Origin: Beroe forskalii
Lineage: Eukaryota > Ctenophora > Nuda > Beroida > Beroidae
Length of the DNA: 64,000 nucleotides
NCBI GenBank assembly: GCA_011033025.1
Contig: WFMF01000429.1
Coordinates: forward strand, 91,773-155,772
Direction: 5' to 3'
Part shown: positions 1 to 9,927 of the stretch, piece after piece
Position numbering within the stretch: the first letter of the stretch is position 1
Layout of the letters: each line of letters starts with the position of its first letter
The notes under the pieces: model-generated
Told to the model about the DNA's origin: nothing
Databases searched by the model: none
Seen by the model: only the letters and a program-made list of their open reading frames with translations
Translations under genes and position numbers: made by a program

Positions 1-1564
1 CACTCAGTGCGTGACATGTGAGCCTCTAAGACACGCTACAGAAAGCTATTAATAGCACGAAGGTGTGATTGCAGAAGCAGCGTTATGACACTAGTGTATC
101 ACCAAGTAGTTGTAGTAGTGGTATTGGTATAAGCTTATAAGCGATATATTCTACTGCCATACCATTACTGATATATATATTATATCGTGCATTATTTCTA
201 CGTGTTTTTGTGCGACTCTACTGTCTCGTTGATATGCTGTACTGGAACTCTCTCTATACTCGTGACTTGTACGGCATTTGTAGCCTTAGTTATTGAGTTA
301 TTTGGGAGTTTTCAGTTCCAGAGTAACTGTATGTATAATAATGTAAATTATCCATATTTATTAATAGTTTCTCATTGTTTTCAAATTTACTTTAGAACTG
401 CTTAGTTAACTTAATTTTTTCTGAGTTCTTCATTTTAAAGACCATAGGTCTTATCAAAACAACAAACGAATAAGTCTGCCTTTTCCGGTTTCTCTTCGGA
501 TATTTTCCGGGATTTTGTTTTTGATTTAGCCGCTGATGAAAAGATGGGATTTGCCTCAGCTTTTGGTTTCGGCTTTTGCTCTTCAATGACGCCTCTCAGC
601 ACCATATTCTAGAGAAACACTCGCCTTTGCATAATATGCGTGATATTACGACGACAATAGTGTAAATAACACGTAGGATAATCACTTGAAACGTTAGGCG
701 GGACACCTGTTTCTTTGTGCTGTAGTAAGCTAGTCTTTATCCGCGCCCTCATCCGTAGGTGTTTTCACCTTTTTCTGTTTCTTTGAAAATGTTTGATTGC
801 AAACATACGCGGTAACGTCCTAACGTCCCTGCATAACGCGGTTTTCTTCACCCCCTTACAGTTCAGGTATAGGCATTGCGGACTGGCTAATTAGATCGTG
901 TTTCATCCCGTGGCGCGCAATGATCCAACGGAGATGCTAAGATGGTGTTATCAAACAACACGTGAATGAGACAACACGCTCTGTTACTGTTAGCGACTGC
1001 TATCATGTTAGTGGGCCTAGTAGATGGGTGAAGATCAAATGACCAAGGGAATACTTTCAAACCTTAAAACAGCACTTAAACATTATGCGTCAACCCATAT
1101 TAGTAAAGTTATATGAACTTTAGATAATTTTTAAATTTTCCCACGCTCGGAAACGGGCGTGGCCATATGACCCCCCAAGACGTCGATTCATCGAACGGCA
1201 GCTAGTCATTTTTTTCAGCATGGACAGAAGTGCCGAATATCGTCGAGAAACCCTCTCGAGTTTCGAGAATCAGATTAATCATTTGAAACCGGTATTTCGC
1301 AAAAGAACTTCCATTCAAATCAATTCAAACAAAAATCAATAAACACACACATAAATTCTCCTAAATCAAAGCAGGAAATGGAAGTTGAAAATTTTCAAAG
1401 TCACCCCCTGGACTCAGGATTTGTCATTGAAAAGTTAACAAAAAAAATACTATCTTTAGAGGGAATAAATAATTTTCAAGGCATCAACCGAATGATATTT
1501 TAAGTTCGTTTAAGAAGAAAAATTACCCAAAACCATGTAGAAGAACCATTGAAGCTAAAAGAAT
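1..1564. other. Non-coding flank; one copy of a dispersed repeat
   Basis: I see no gene here. The short open frames are AT-rich and lack recognisable domains. About 735-1010 is a copy of a dispersed repeat: the segment from the ccgcgccctcatccgtagg motif to the acaacacgtga motif recurs in pieces near 6960-7085 and 8110-8260/8964-9005. The last few hundred bases are presumably downstream or 3' UTR of the minus-strand GPCR that ends at 1565. Confidence 0.6.
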
Positions 1565-2781
1565 TCAGTTTCTCGCTCGTTTTCGTCTCTCAAACCACAC
1601 TAAACAAAATTTGACATTAATGCGACAGCAGAAACAAAACGAAGTCATACAGGAAACCATTGCGTGCCTGATATCTCGACACCGAAGTGAGTAAATAAGT
1701 CCGTTGAAACACACTGAACTATACAGGAAGCAGTACAGCACGCCCGACCGTACGGAGTTGATTTCTGGGAAACAGCCAATAATCTGCAGGAGTTGGTTGA
1801 CACAGTGAGGCAGCCAGGAGACACAGTTAAAAACCATAACCGCCAACAGAGACACAGCAACCCGGAACTGCTTGCGGGCCTCCATTAGCCTCACGAGCCC
1901 AGTGCTGTCTTGGCGAGAACGGAGCCTTGGTAGGAAGCTGGTGTATCGGTGCTTCTGGACAAGCGAAGGAGTCTGAAGATCAATTTCACCAAATTTGATA
2001 TTGCTTCTTAGTTTCATGTATTTCAAGAACGGTATGTCTCTGTTATATTTTGCATCGTTACTATTGGCTTCCCCTAACCAGGGATGCCGCGCAGACCGGG
2101 TGCGGACATCAGGGGCCTGGTTAGTACACCTTTCGGCTGAGCTTCTGTGACACTGGCTTTGCTTCCTATCACCCTTCTGCATCCCGATCTGTTCCTGAAC
2201 TTGATCAGTAACATTGGCACTGAGTGTCAGACCCACTGTCCTTCTCAATAACTCGCGATGAACAGGATGCCGGATTACATTCCTGTGCTCTAGGAAGATG
2301 TGAACGTAGCAATACGCCACCATTCCAAGAAGTGGTAGAGGAAAGACGAGGGATAAGATTCCTATGATCCTCGCTTGGAGTTGATCGCTGGGTGTCTCCA
2401 ATTCACACATCCCCACTTCTTCATTCCAACTTGCAACCTCGAACTCCTCGCCCAGACCCCATGAGAAGAGAGCTCCGAACAAAAGGAAGGGTCCGAGGAT
2501 CACAGCCACCAGGGTCCACTGCATTCGGGACAGCGTGTGTGGATGCCTCAAGGGGTACCTCAAGGCTCTGTATCGGTCCCATGATATGACGGTGAAGATA
2601 GCGAAGCTGAGCCGGCGGAGGAGTCTCAGCAGGAAGATGGCAGAGGGACAGGATCGGATGGAGTACAAGGTGAAGAAGACAGCAGCAGTGACGGTGTCAA
2701 CAAAGGTCAGCGCTAGCATGTAGCTGTGCGATTTGAACTTCTTCGTTTGTACAACAAAGTAGATAAGGGAGGCGTTAACGA
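1565..2781 (-). CDS. Class A (rhodopsin-family) GPCR, terminal coding exon, 5' part missing
   Basis: Seven-helix receptor of the plasma membrane; ligand unknown. The frame is open upstream of the first Met (2719) to a splice acceptor (tttcag) whose exon starts at 2781. The exon opens at VNASLIYF, carrying the TM1 Asn, so the N-terminus and most of TM1 lie in an unidentified upstream exon. Visible class A marks: TM2 Asp (ALTFVD), TM3 Cys 25 residues before the Arg of the DRY motif (SWDRYRALRYPL), TM4 Trp and Pro, an ECL2 Cys (GMCEL), TM5 Pro and Tyr (FPLPLLGMVAYCY), TM6 CVSWLP, and TM7 NGLIY in place of NPxxY. Intracellular loop 3 is long (about 110 residues, basic). The tail is short and basic with a Cys cluster (SFCFCC) that could be palmitoylated. 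The TM7 Pro-to-Gly change is unusual. Family assignment is firm; subfamily is not recognised. Confidence 0.85.
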
Positions 2782-5700
2782 CTGAAATTATATATTGCTA
2801 TAGTCTGGTGATTTTATCAATTTTCATCAAAAATTTTTAATTAAGATTTTAATTAAGAAAAGGTTTTTAACATTTTGGAATCTATCTCCGTTAATTCGCT
2901 TCAAATTAAAACACTCAACTTGATGTAACTCAATTTGATTACTTATGACTCCAAAATAAATGAAGGAGACCAATGACATGATATAACAACATGGAATATG
3001 ATAATATAATGTTACTCTAGTTTAACTGGCAGAATGGTTATCAAAAAACCACCTCAGACAACCCCGTATGATATACTGATATATCATTATCATGATCTTA
3101 ACGAACTCATTCCCACTCTGTTTAAAACCACTTACATATAGTGAGAAAGGAAATCGAGGTGATGACAATACTGAAGATTACGTCTGTTCTCATCATCTAG
3201 AAGTCAATAAAATAACACATTAATGATGAATCAGCGGCAGATGAACTGAAATTCAAAAGTTTGATATTTCAATAACGAACATGGTGATCTTGGAGCATGG
3301 TCCTCAAGCTTACAAACTACAAAGTCCACGTGGATACAAAGCTAATTCACGACTAATTCACGTGAATCCGTTTTACAGTCCACCAAAATTTTTAGAGGAC
3401 TTCAATTCCATTTCTAAACCTTATTATTCAATTACTATACTCCAACCCTAAACAAATCAGCCTGGCCTCTGGTGAACTCATCAGAGTTCACGGTAAACAG
3501 CCGTTCGTTAAAGTTCACCCGGATCCACCTGAATTAACGGTTAAATTTTACTGCAGTTTTTTAAGTGAACTGATTATGGATTCAAGTGAATGCACGCGAA
3601 ATGCGAATTTACCCTGAATTTGTGGTGAATCTACGTAGACTAGATGGAATTGATGATGATGCCTAACATAGAGATGAAAGCGTCAATGAAGAGCAACAAC
3701 TCAACAAGATTTAGTCATCAGTGAAATCACCAATATCATTTATTCTTCATAAACTTGTATAAACACTTTACAAGTTATGATAAGGATTATCTCAAGAATA
3801 AACAGCGAAAGAAAGCTAATGCTAAAAGGTCACGTTTTTATATTCTGAGTGAATTAGATTTGAAAACTACGTATATGTGGAGCTTAGGAGGATACTTTCC
3901 TTGGGAAAGCTTGAAAATTAAGAAATGAGACTTCACAGCGTAATATAACATTATAAATTCGACAAATATTGAGATACATAAAGTACTACTATACTGAATT
4001 GCTTTTACAATGAAATAATATTCTGTGAAAACTCTTGATATGAATAGTAAACATTTGAAAACTAGCCAGTTATAAAGAGTAAAAGATGAGCAATAATCGG
4101 GATTCATTTAAGTGCTGTGTTGCGGGCAAGCAATGCGTTATACCAGGAGACAACAAGCTAGAAGTTGCCATGTGAAGGGGCTTGTGAAGGGCTTGCTACA
4201 TTGTCACCTACCGGCAACATCATAACGGCTCTGTTTATTGGACCAGATAATTATTTAACTATTGAATAAATGATTACAGAATACAAAACTTTTAACTTTT
4301 AACCATTAGATGGGAAGCCGAGTAGCAGTATAAACGTCAAAACAAAATAAAACGCCGTCGTCTTAGGGTTATTTCGACAAACGCTTTTTCGACAAATGCT
4401 TGATTTTATTAAATTTTGGGATATAAAGATATAACCAGGTAACAACTTCGCTTCATTGCATGGGCTAGGAGTGAGAAGCTAGTATGTCATGCACCTTCAG
4501 GAGAACATTCAACTACAAAATGAAGGAACAAAAGCTTAAAATTCGAGTTAGAAAACTAGAAAAGCGATCGTATCAAGTAAGAAGAGAAGACCAGAGTAGT
4601 TATTTTGGGAACAGTATAACCAAATGAAGCTAAGGTTATCAAATACGAAATATTGGTCTCGAAAAAGCACTCATACGACCGACCACTCGTAGAAAAGTGA
4701 GTCTCTGAAATTAATATTGGTCTTCGTACGTAGTTTTATATAAGATATTATAATATTCATCTAAATATATATCAACGTATATCCTATATTAGTAAATTAC
4801 TCCCGGAGTCTGGGAACTAGAACTCGGATCACACAGCTAAACTGTAGCATTGCCACAGCAAGGGTGTTCAAACTTTCAAATGCGAAATATTTGATAAATA
4901 CATGTATTTTTCGTAAGTTAGGTGCTTCAAGTGGTTTGCTTCAAGTGGTTTGCTGGTGTAGTAGCAGTAAGGCACTGAGTGAGTGAGAGGAGTTAATAAG
5001 GGGAGCGCGTAGTTCCGTGAAACTTAATAAACTGCATGTTTAACATGCCGCTTCCTCTATCAATTATACAATCCAAGTAGTTTGATTCACCAAACCACTT
5101 CATTTTGATTTCATAGCAAAATACGTAAATATAAATATTATATCAGTATTGCCAAGAAATTCATAGAATAGCAATAGCTATTAGCGAAAAGCGAAAGTGA
5201 GTTTTTCTGAAAGTTCACCATATTAAGTCTTAATGCGACAAATTCGGGCCTTCAGCCACTTGGTGTAATTATATCACGGTTTGTACGTTCTAAGTAAAAA
5301 CCCTTCAACCCTTCAACTGCAAGTCATAAGATGAAACAGAATCCAGATATTGGCCAGGGACGAACCAAGCCCGTAGGTAGCCAGAGTTTTTTCCGGGCAG
5401 GGCCCTGCACAGTGAGCAAGCTACGACAGGATTTAGGGCCCCCAGAAAAATTTGGATGATAACGCGATGATAACGGTATTCGTTAGAATAAGTGAAAAAT
5501 TTTGTGAGGTTTTCATTTTATCGAGGGTGGCTGCAGCCCCCAAAGTGCTCCCCAATGGTCAAAGGCCTACCACGAACGGAGATAAGTGCACTTAAGGAAA
5601 ACTTATGATCAATTTTAAGGGACTAAGGGTGCTCCTAAATATTCTGTTCACGAAACTTGAGTTAAGAAAATATTTCGCACATCGCAATATTTCGCAAATC

Positions 5701-5820
5701 GCACTTATCTTTTTCTTCTTAGGAACTTCCGAAGACTGACAGAGGTGTTGTGACCTCAAGAAAGGAGAATCATGCTGAAATTCCCGATCGTGCAGTATAG
5801 CGCCATGTACGTGCTCTTCA
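2782..5820. other. AT-rich non-coding stretch upstream of the GPCR exon
   Basis: No gene supported. The missing first exon(s) of the minus-strand GPCR should lie here or further right, but I could not find a convincing TM1 exon with a donor in phase. There are loose direct repeats of a ttcacgtgaatc-like word around 3330-3620. The one 89-codon minus frame at 3838-4107 is low-complexity and has no domain. Confidence 0.5.
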
Positions 5821-5829
5821 GTCTCAAAT

Positions 5830-6060
5830 AGACAGGGGGGGAGACGATTGCACTTTTTTTCCTATTAATTTGGAAAAACTGAGAGTGTTCTCTCGCCCTG
5901 CTAACATTTGAATGAGAGCCTTTTCCCATCAATTTGGAAGAGGAGGGAATGTCCTCTCACTTTGGCCCTCACTTTGTGCATTTCAATAAGAGCCTTTTCC
6001 CATCAAATAAGAAGAAGTGAGAGTGTTCTATCACTTTCATCATTCAAAATTCAGATTTGG
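5830..6060. repeat. Short degenerate tandem repeat (about 65-75 bp, 3 copies)
   Basis: Three diverged copies share a block reading roughly cccatcaatttggaagaag, then gagagtgttctctcac, then atttgaatgagagcctttt. Copies start near 5860, 5925 and 5990. There is no coding potential. Confidence 0.6.
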
Positions 6061-6079
6061 ATGTGAAATTATGAAATCA

Positions 6080-6745
6080 TGAAAATTTTCACCTGCAGCG
6101 AGCTATTGTGAACGATATGTAACTAAAGAACTAAATTAGTCTTAGACGCACCCACAAATGTGAAACTTTATTAAAAAAAATCGCCTGCATAAGGCCGTTG
6201 TAATTTAATTATTTGTTCATTACCAGATTGGTCTTAATAAAGGCAGATTCATAGGCAAAAAAACCTTGACAATTTTTGCCTGCGGCGGGCTGTTGTGCTT
6301 GAAATTTGAATAATTTAACTGAATTGTTGCTAGACTCAGTCTCAGGGTGAAAACTTCAAAATTTTCGCCTGCGGCGGGCTTTTGTGAATTTTGATCAGAT
6401 TATGTCAGTATGTCAACAAGCAGTCTCAGATGTCTAAAATACAGTCCCAGATGTAAACCTTTCCAAAATTTTGCCTGTGGCGGGTTGTTGTAATCGAGTA
6501 ATCGAATTATACATCACCAAATTGATCTTAGAGGAAGATTCATGTGCGAAAGAAGCCTTGGAAATTTTTTCTGCGGCGGGCTGTTGTGATCAGATTATTT
6601 TACTCGATTGATACTAGACACAGTCTCAGAGGTAAAACCAAAAATTTTCGCCTGCGGCGAGCTGTTGTAATTGTGAATTGTGGTAAAATTATGTGACTTA
6701 TTAGTTATTAATTGATCTAACACACAGTCTCAGATTTTAAACTTT
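6080..6745. repeat. Diverged tandem repeat, about 90-115 bp units, about 7 copies
   Basis: Each unit carries a core like ttttcgcctgcggcgggct followed by gttgtg and, further on, agtctcagatg. Cores occur near 6090, 6180, 6280, 6368, 6470, 6570 and 6650. The copies differ by many substitutions and small indels, so this is an old array. The core is much more GC-rich than the surrounding AT-rich linker. Confidence 0.65.
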
Positions 6746-6959
6746 CAAAAATTTTGAGAAAATGTGAGAAAAGCAAGCGGGCCCTTTAATTATCTTTGAA
6801 TTTTGAAACTTAATAGTATAGGGAAGTCTTAGAAAACACGAAAAATTTTGGTTGAAAGTGAGGGGATTTGAAATAGTGTAACCGAGGGGATTTTTCCTTC
6901 CTAAGTCTGCGTTATTGAAGTCCAAAGTTGGTGCGTGAGTCAAACTGGAGCATAATTGG

Positions 6960-7090
6960 CCTATATCCGTGCCCTGATCCGTAGGCGTTTTCACCTTTTT
7001 TCTGTTTTCTTTGAATATGCTTGATTGCAAACATGCGCGGTAACCTCCTAACGTCCCCGCGCAACGTGGTTACCTTATTACAGGAAATTA
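6960..7090. repeat. Dispersed repeat fragment (second copy of the 735-850 segment)
   Basis: The block from atccgtaggcgttttcacc through ttgattgcaaacatgcgcgg to gtccccgcgcaacgtgg matches 745-845 closely. It continues at 7075-7190 into a segment (taattaagccctaaggtc, then aaaagggcttaatttcatg) that is repeated at 7990-8090. Together with 8110-8260 these are pieces of one interspersed repeat family. Confidence 0.65.
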
Positions 7091-7213
7091 AGTTTACATA
7101 TAATTAAGCCCTAAGGTCTCAAAAAGGGCTTAATTTCATGCACCTTAATGACATGTATTCTTAATTTCATGAGGACTAATTTTTCAAGCAAATTTGAACA
7201 TTATAAGTTCGAA

Positions 7214-7440
7214 AGGTGCGCGGACAAAACCCCACCCGGACAAAACCCCACCCGGACACAACCCCACCCCAGAGCACAAACTGCGCGAAAGGGACGCTCG
7301 TGCGTAATCCTGTGACGCAATGTTACGGTTAGGGTTAGGACGTATGGTTCGCACGAACGTTCCCATCGCGCAATTTGTGCTCTAAGGCGGGGCCACGTCC
7401 GAGTGGGGTTTTGTCCGGGTGGGGTTTTGTCCTACCATCG
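7214..7440. mobile_element. Small TIR element (MITE-like), TTCGAA flanks
   Basis: Two near-perfect inverted termini of about 30 bp, each a doubled GGACAAAACCCCACCC motif, begin at 7222 and end at 7432. The interior is about 150 bp with an imperfect second inverted pair (gagcacaaactgcgcga and cgcgcaatttgtgctc) and a GGTTAGGGTTAGG stretch. TTCGAA occurs directly outside both ends (7208-7213 and 7441-7446), which would fit a 6 bp target duplication. It encodes no protein, so it would be non-autonomous. Confidence 0.7.
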
Positions 7441-7984
7441 TTCGAAAACATTGATTTTTTAAAATAATTTATTATTCAGTATTGATTAATCTTTGAATTG
7501 ATGCCGTATGGAAAGCCACTGGTACTGCCAAGACTATCAATAATGCAAGAGAGCCCACATCTTGGAGCTCACTCCTTGACACTCTATCATACTTTCAAAC
7601 CTTCATACCTGAATTTACATAGCATGCAATGTTTCCAAGGCCGTCATGATAATCAGCTATTATGTGGTGTTTTGTGGAAACATATTCGATCATTAATTTG
7701 ATGTAACTGATAAGATTCTCATGATGCTGTGATAATCTGTTCTATATAATATGTTATTTCGTCATAGTAATTATCGTCTCTGAAAATTCCGCAATTGTAA
7801 TTAATTATGTTAAGTGGTAATTGGAAAGTAATTTAAACTATCAAAGTGTCAAATGAAGAAATACAGCCAAAATTCTAATTAATAACATATACTGTAAGGT
7901 CTTAATTATTTGCGTACAAGGCTGAAATTTCTATCTCATGAAATTTACTCCACAATGATAATTTGGCTGCATGTATTTAAGAAT

Positions 7985-8100
7985 GCATTAAATTAGGCTT
8001 ACATGTAATTAAGCCCTAGGGCCTTAAAAAGGGCTTAATTTCATGTAGCTTAATGACATGTAGGCTCATTTTTCTGAAGGCGATATTTCCTGTAATAAGG
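7985..8100. repeat. Direct repeat of 7085-7190
   Basis: Contains taattaagccctagggcc, then aaaagggcttaatttcatg, then cttaatgacatgta, in the same order and spacing as 7095-7155. The segment includes a short palindrome (aagccct...agggctt). Confidence 0.6.
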
Positions 8101-8257
8101 TATTCCCTGCGAAGCGTGGAATGCCCCCTCACAGTTTACGTGACATACGGTATAGCCTCTGCGGACTGGAAATGTGGAGCGTGTATCATCCCGTGCCGCG
8201 CAATGATCTAACGAGATGCTAAGATGGTGTTATTAAACAAGACTAAGATGGTGTTGT

Positions 8258-8967
8258 TAAGGGGGCCGGGGGGGGTCCGAGGTCGATTTTCGTTTTTTCA
8301 TTGTTTCTGATAGAGCTGAACGCCAGCTACCAGTAGGTTTTTACCGCATGAAAAAATATTGTTCCTAGCCAAAGTTATGAATTTTTTCAAATCGTTGAGT
8401 TCGCCTGTAATTACAGTGCGCGCAAACTTACGACACGATTTGCCGAAAATAAACTTTAAAATCTATCTCCTCCAACAGTTTTTGAGGAAAACCCTTGAAA
8501 CTTGGTAGTTATGTTCTAGGGCATAAAACAAAACTTTCATGCGAGCCGATTTTTTTGATTTAGGCCTCAGAAGTGAAAAATATGGTCTCTCAAAGTTGGC
8601 TCCTGTCCCAAAAATAGTCAAAATGACGATTTTCAAATTTCAAAAAATTCATATTTTACTTCTGAGGCCTAAATCAAAATCGGCTCGCATGAAAGTTTTG
8701 TTTATGCCCTAGAACATAACTACCAAGTTTCAAGAGTTTTCCTCAAAAACTGTAGGAGGAGATAGATTTTAAAGTTTATTTTCGGCAAATCGCGTCGTAA
8801 GTTTGCGCGTGCACTGTAATTACAGGCGAACTCGCGATTTGAAAAATTCATAACTTTGGCTAGAACAATATTTTTCATGGGGTAAAACCTACTGGTAGCT
8901 GGCGTTCAGCTCTATCAGAAACAACAAAAAACCGAAAATCGACCTCAGACCCCCCCGGCCCCCTTAA
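8258..8967. mobile_element. Foldback element of about 710 bp with TTAA ends
   Basis: The two halves are near-perfect reverse complements for about 320 bp each, around a centre of roughly 60 bp near 8590-8650. The termini read TTAAGGGGGCCGGGGGG at 8258 and CCCCCCGGCCCCCTTAA ending at 8967. The flanks join as gtgttg/acaacacgtga, and an uninterrupted version of that flank (gatggtgttatcaaacaacacgtga) lies near 941-965, so an insertion into a copy of that repeat is well supported. TTAA at both ends suggests a piggyBac-type target, by analogy only. No transposase is encoded. Confidence 0.8.
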
Positions 8968-9927
8968 ACAACACGTGAGATAGCACCCTCAGAAACGTTA
9001 CTTTTAGTGATTTAGAGTGGTTCATTTATTCATTTCACGGGTATATTATGTCTACCTATATTATGTTGTAGGTACTGTGATCATACTCAGTGTATTCCAT
9101 GAGGCACATGGTATACGACAATCACCTGTCTTCAAAACATTGGTACAATGTATGTTAAATGTTGTGGTCTGTACAGGTAGTTTGCAGTGTGATCAGAGAT
9201 TGTATTCTATGTATGATTGTATATGTACATTGTACAAACTACAATGTACACAGCATAGTGTATACGAACGCAGCAGTTAGATCTTTAGATCAGCAGTTAG
9301 ATCTTTAGATCATTTGATTATTTCTCCTCGGTGCATTTGTCAAGTTGTTAACTCTAGTTCTACTGTGCTTAAATATCCTTTCCTTTGTAAATATTCTTAA
9401 TTTGACTAAATATGTGGGGAAAATTTTATTTGAATTTGATGGATTTTGTTTTAACTCTCAATTTTTATGTTGGGGACATTCTTGTCTGATTCTAACGTGT
9501 AATTTTGAATTTTTTACTGCCTTCTACATGTTGCTCTCTTTTGAATTTGTATGTGTGTTTAGTAATGCTAATTTAATTGATTGGTTATATTTTTTAAATT
9601 ATTTAAGATTTAGTAGACCTTTAGAAACTTTATTCAAATTCATTCATGTATATTTCGTCCAAACAGAAGTGTTAGTGCTTCTCTGGACTAGTTATGTTTA
9701 ATTCCTGTATAATACCGTAGAAATGAAATACAAACACGGTGTTCCAGGTCATTTAACATTGTGTTCTAAATGTATCTCTAGATACGTCTAGCTTATTGCT
9801 ATCTACCAAACTGTCTATAACTGTCTATGATATATCTTGTTGAATGTTCGAAGTTTGTAGTTTATAGATTTTAGTGTGCTTGATGTGACTTCATGTTTCC
9901 TTCATCTTTGATTTTTTATGGATAGGA
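8968..9927. other. Region upstream of the transglutaminase-like gene
   Basis: AT-rich, with no recognised coding domain. A 21 bp direct duplication (cagcagttagatctttagat) lies at 9271-9310. Any 5' UTR, promoter or upstream exon of the 9928 gene should be here. A polypyrimidine-like tract ending in tatggatag just before 9927 could be a splice acceptor. The 118-codon frame at 9345-9701 is Phe/Leu-rich and looks like chance AT-rich sequence. Confidence 0.4.

Noticed and set aside
3838..4107. Candidate exon with TM1 for the GPCR
   Set aside because: Hydrophobic but lacks the expected pattern before the TM1 Asn and no donor in the needed phase was found.
7325..7345. Telomeric repeat (GGTTAGGGTTAGG)
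   Set aside because: Only two units inside a MITE; similar short ttaggg words recur elsewhere in the window without forming an array.
9345..9701. 118-codon plus frame upstream of the transglutaminase-like gene
   Set aside because: Phe/Leu/Asn-rich chance frame in AT-rich DNA; no domain, and it overlaps the likely promoter or UTR.
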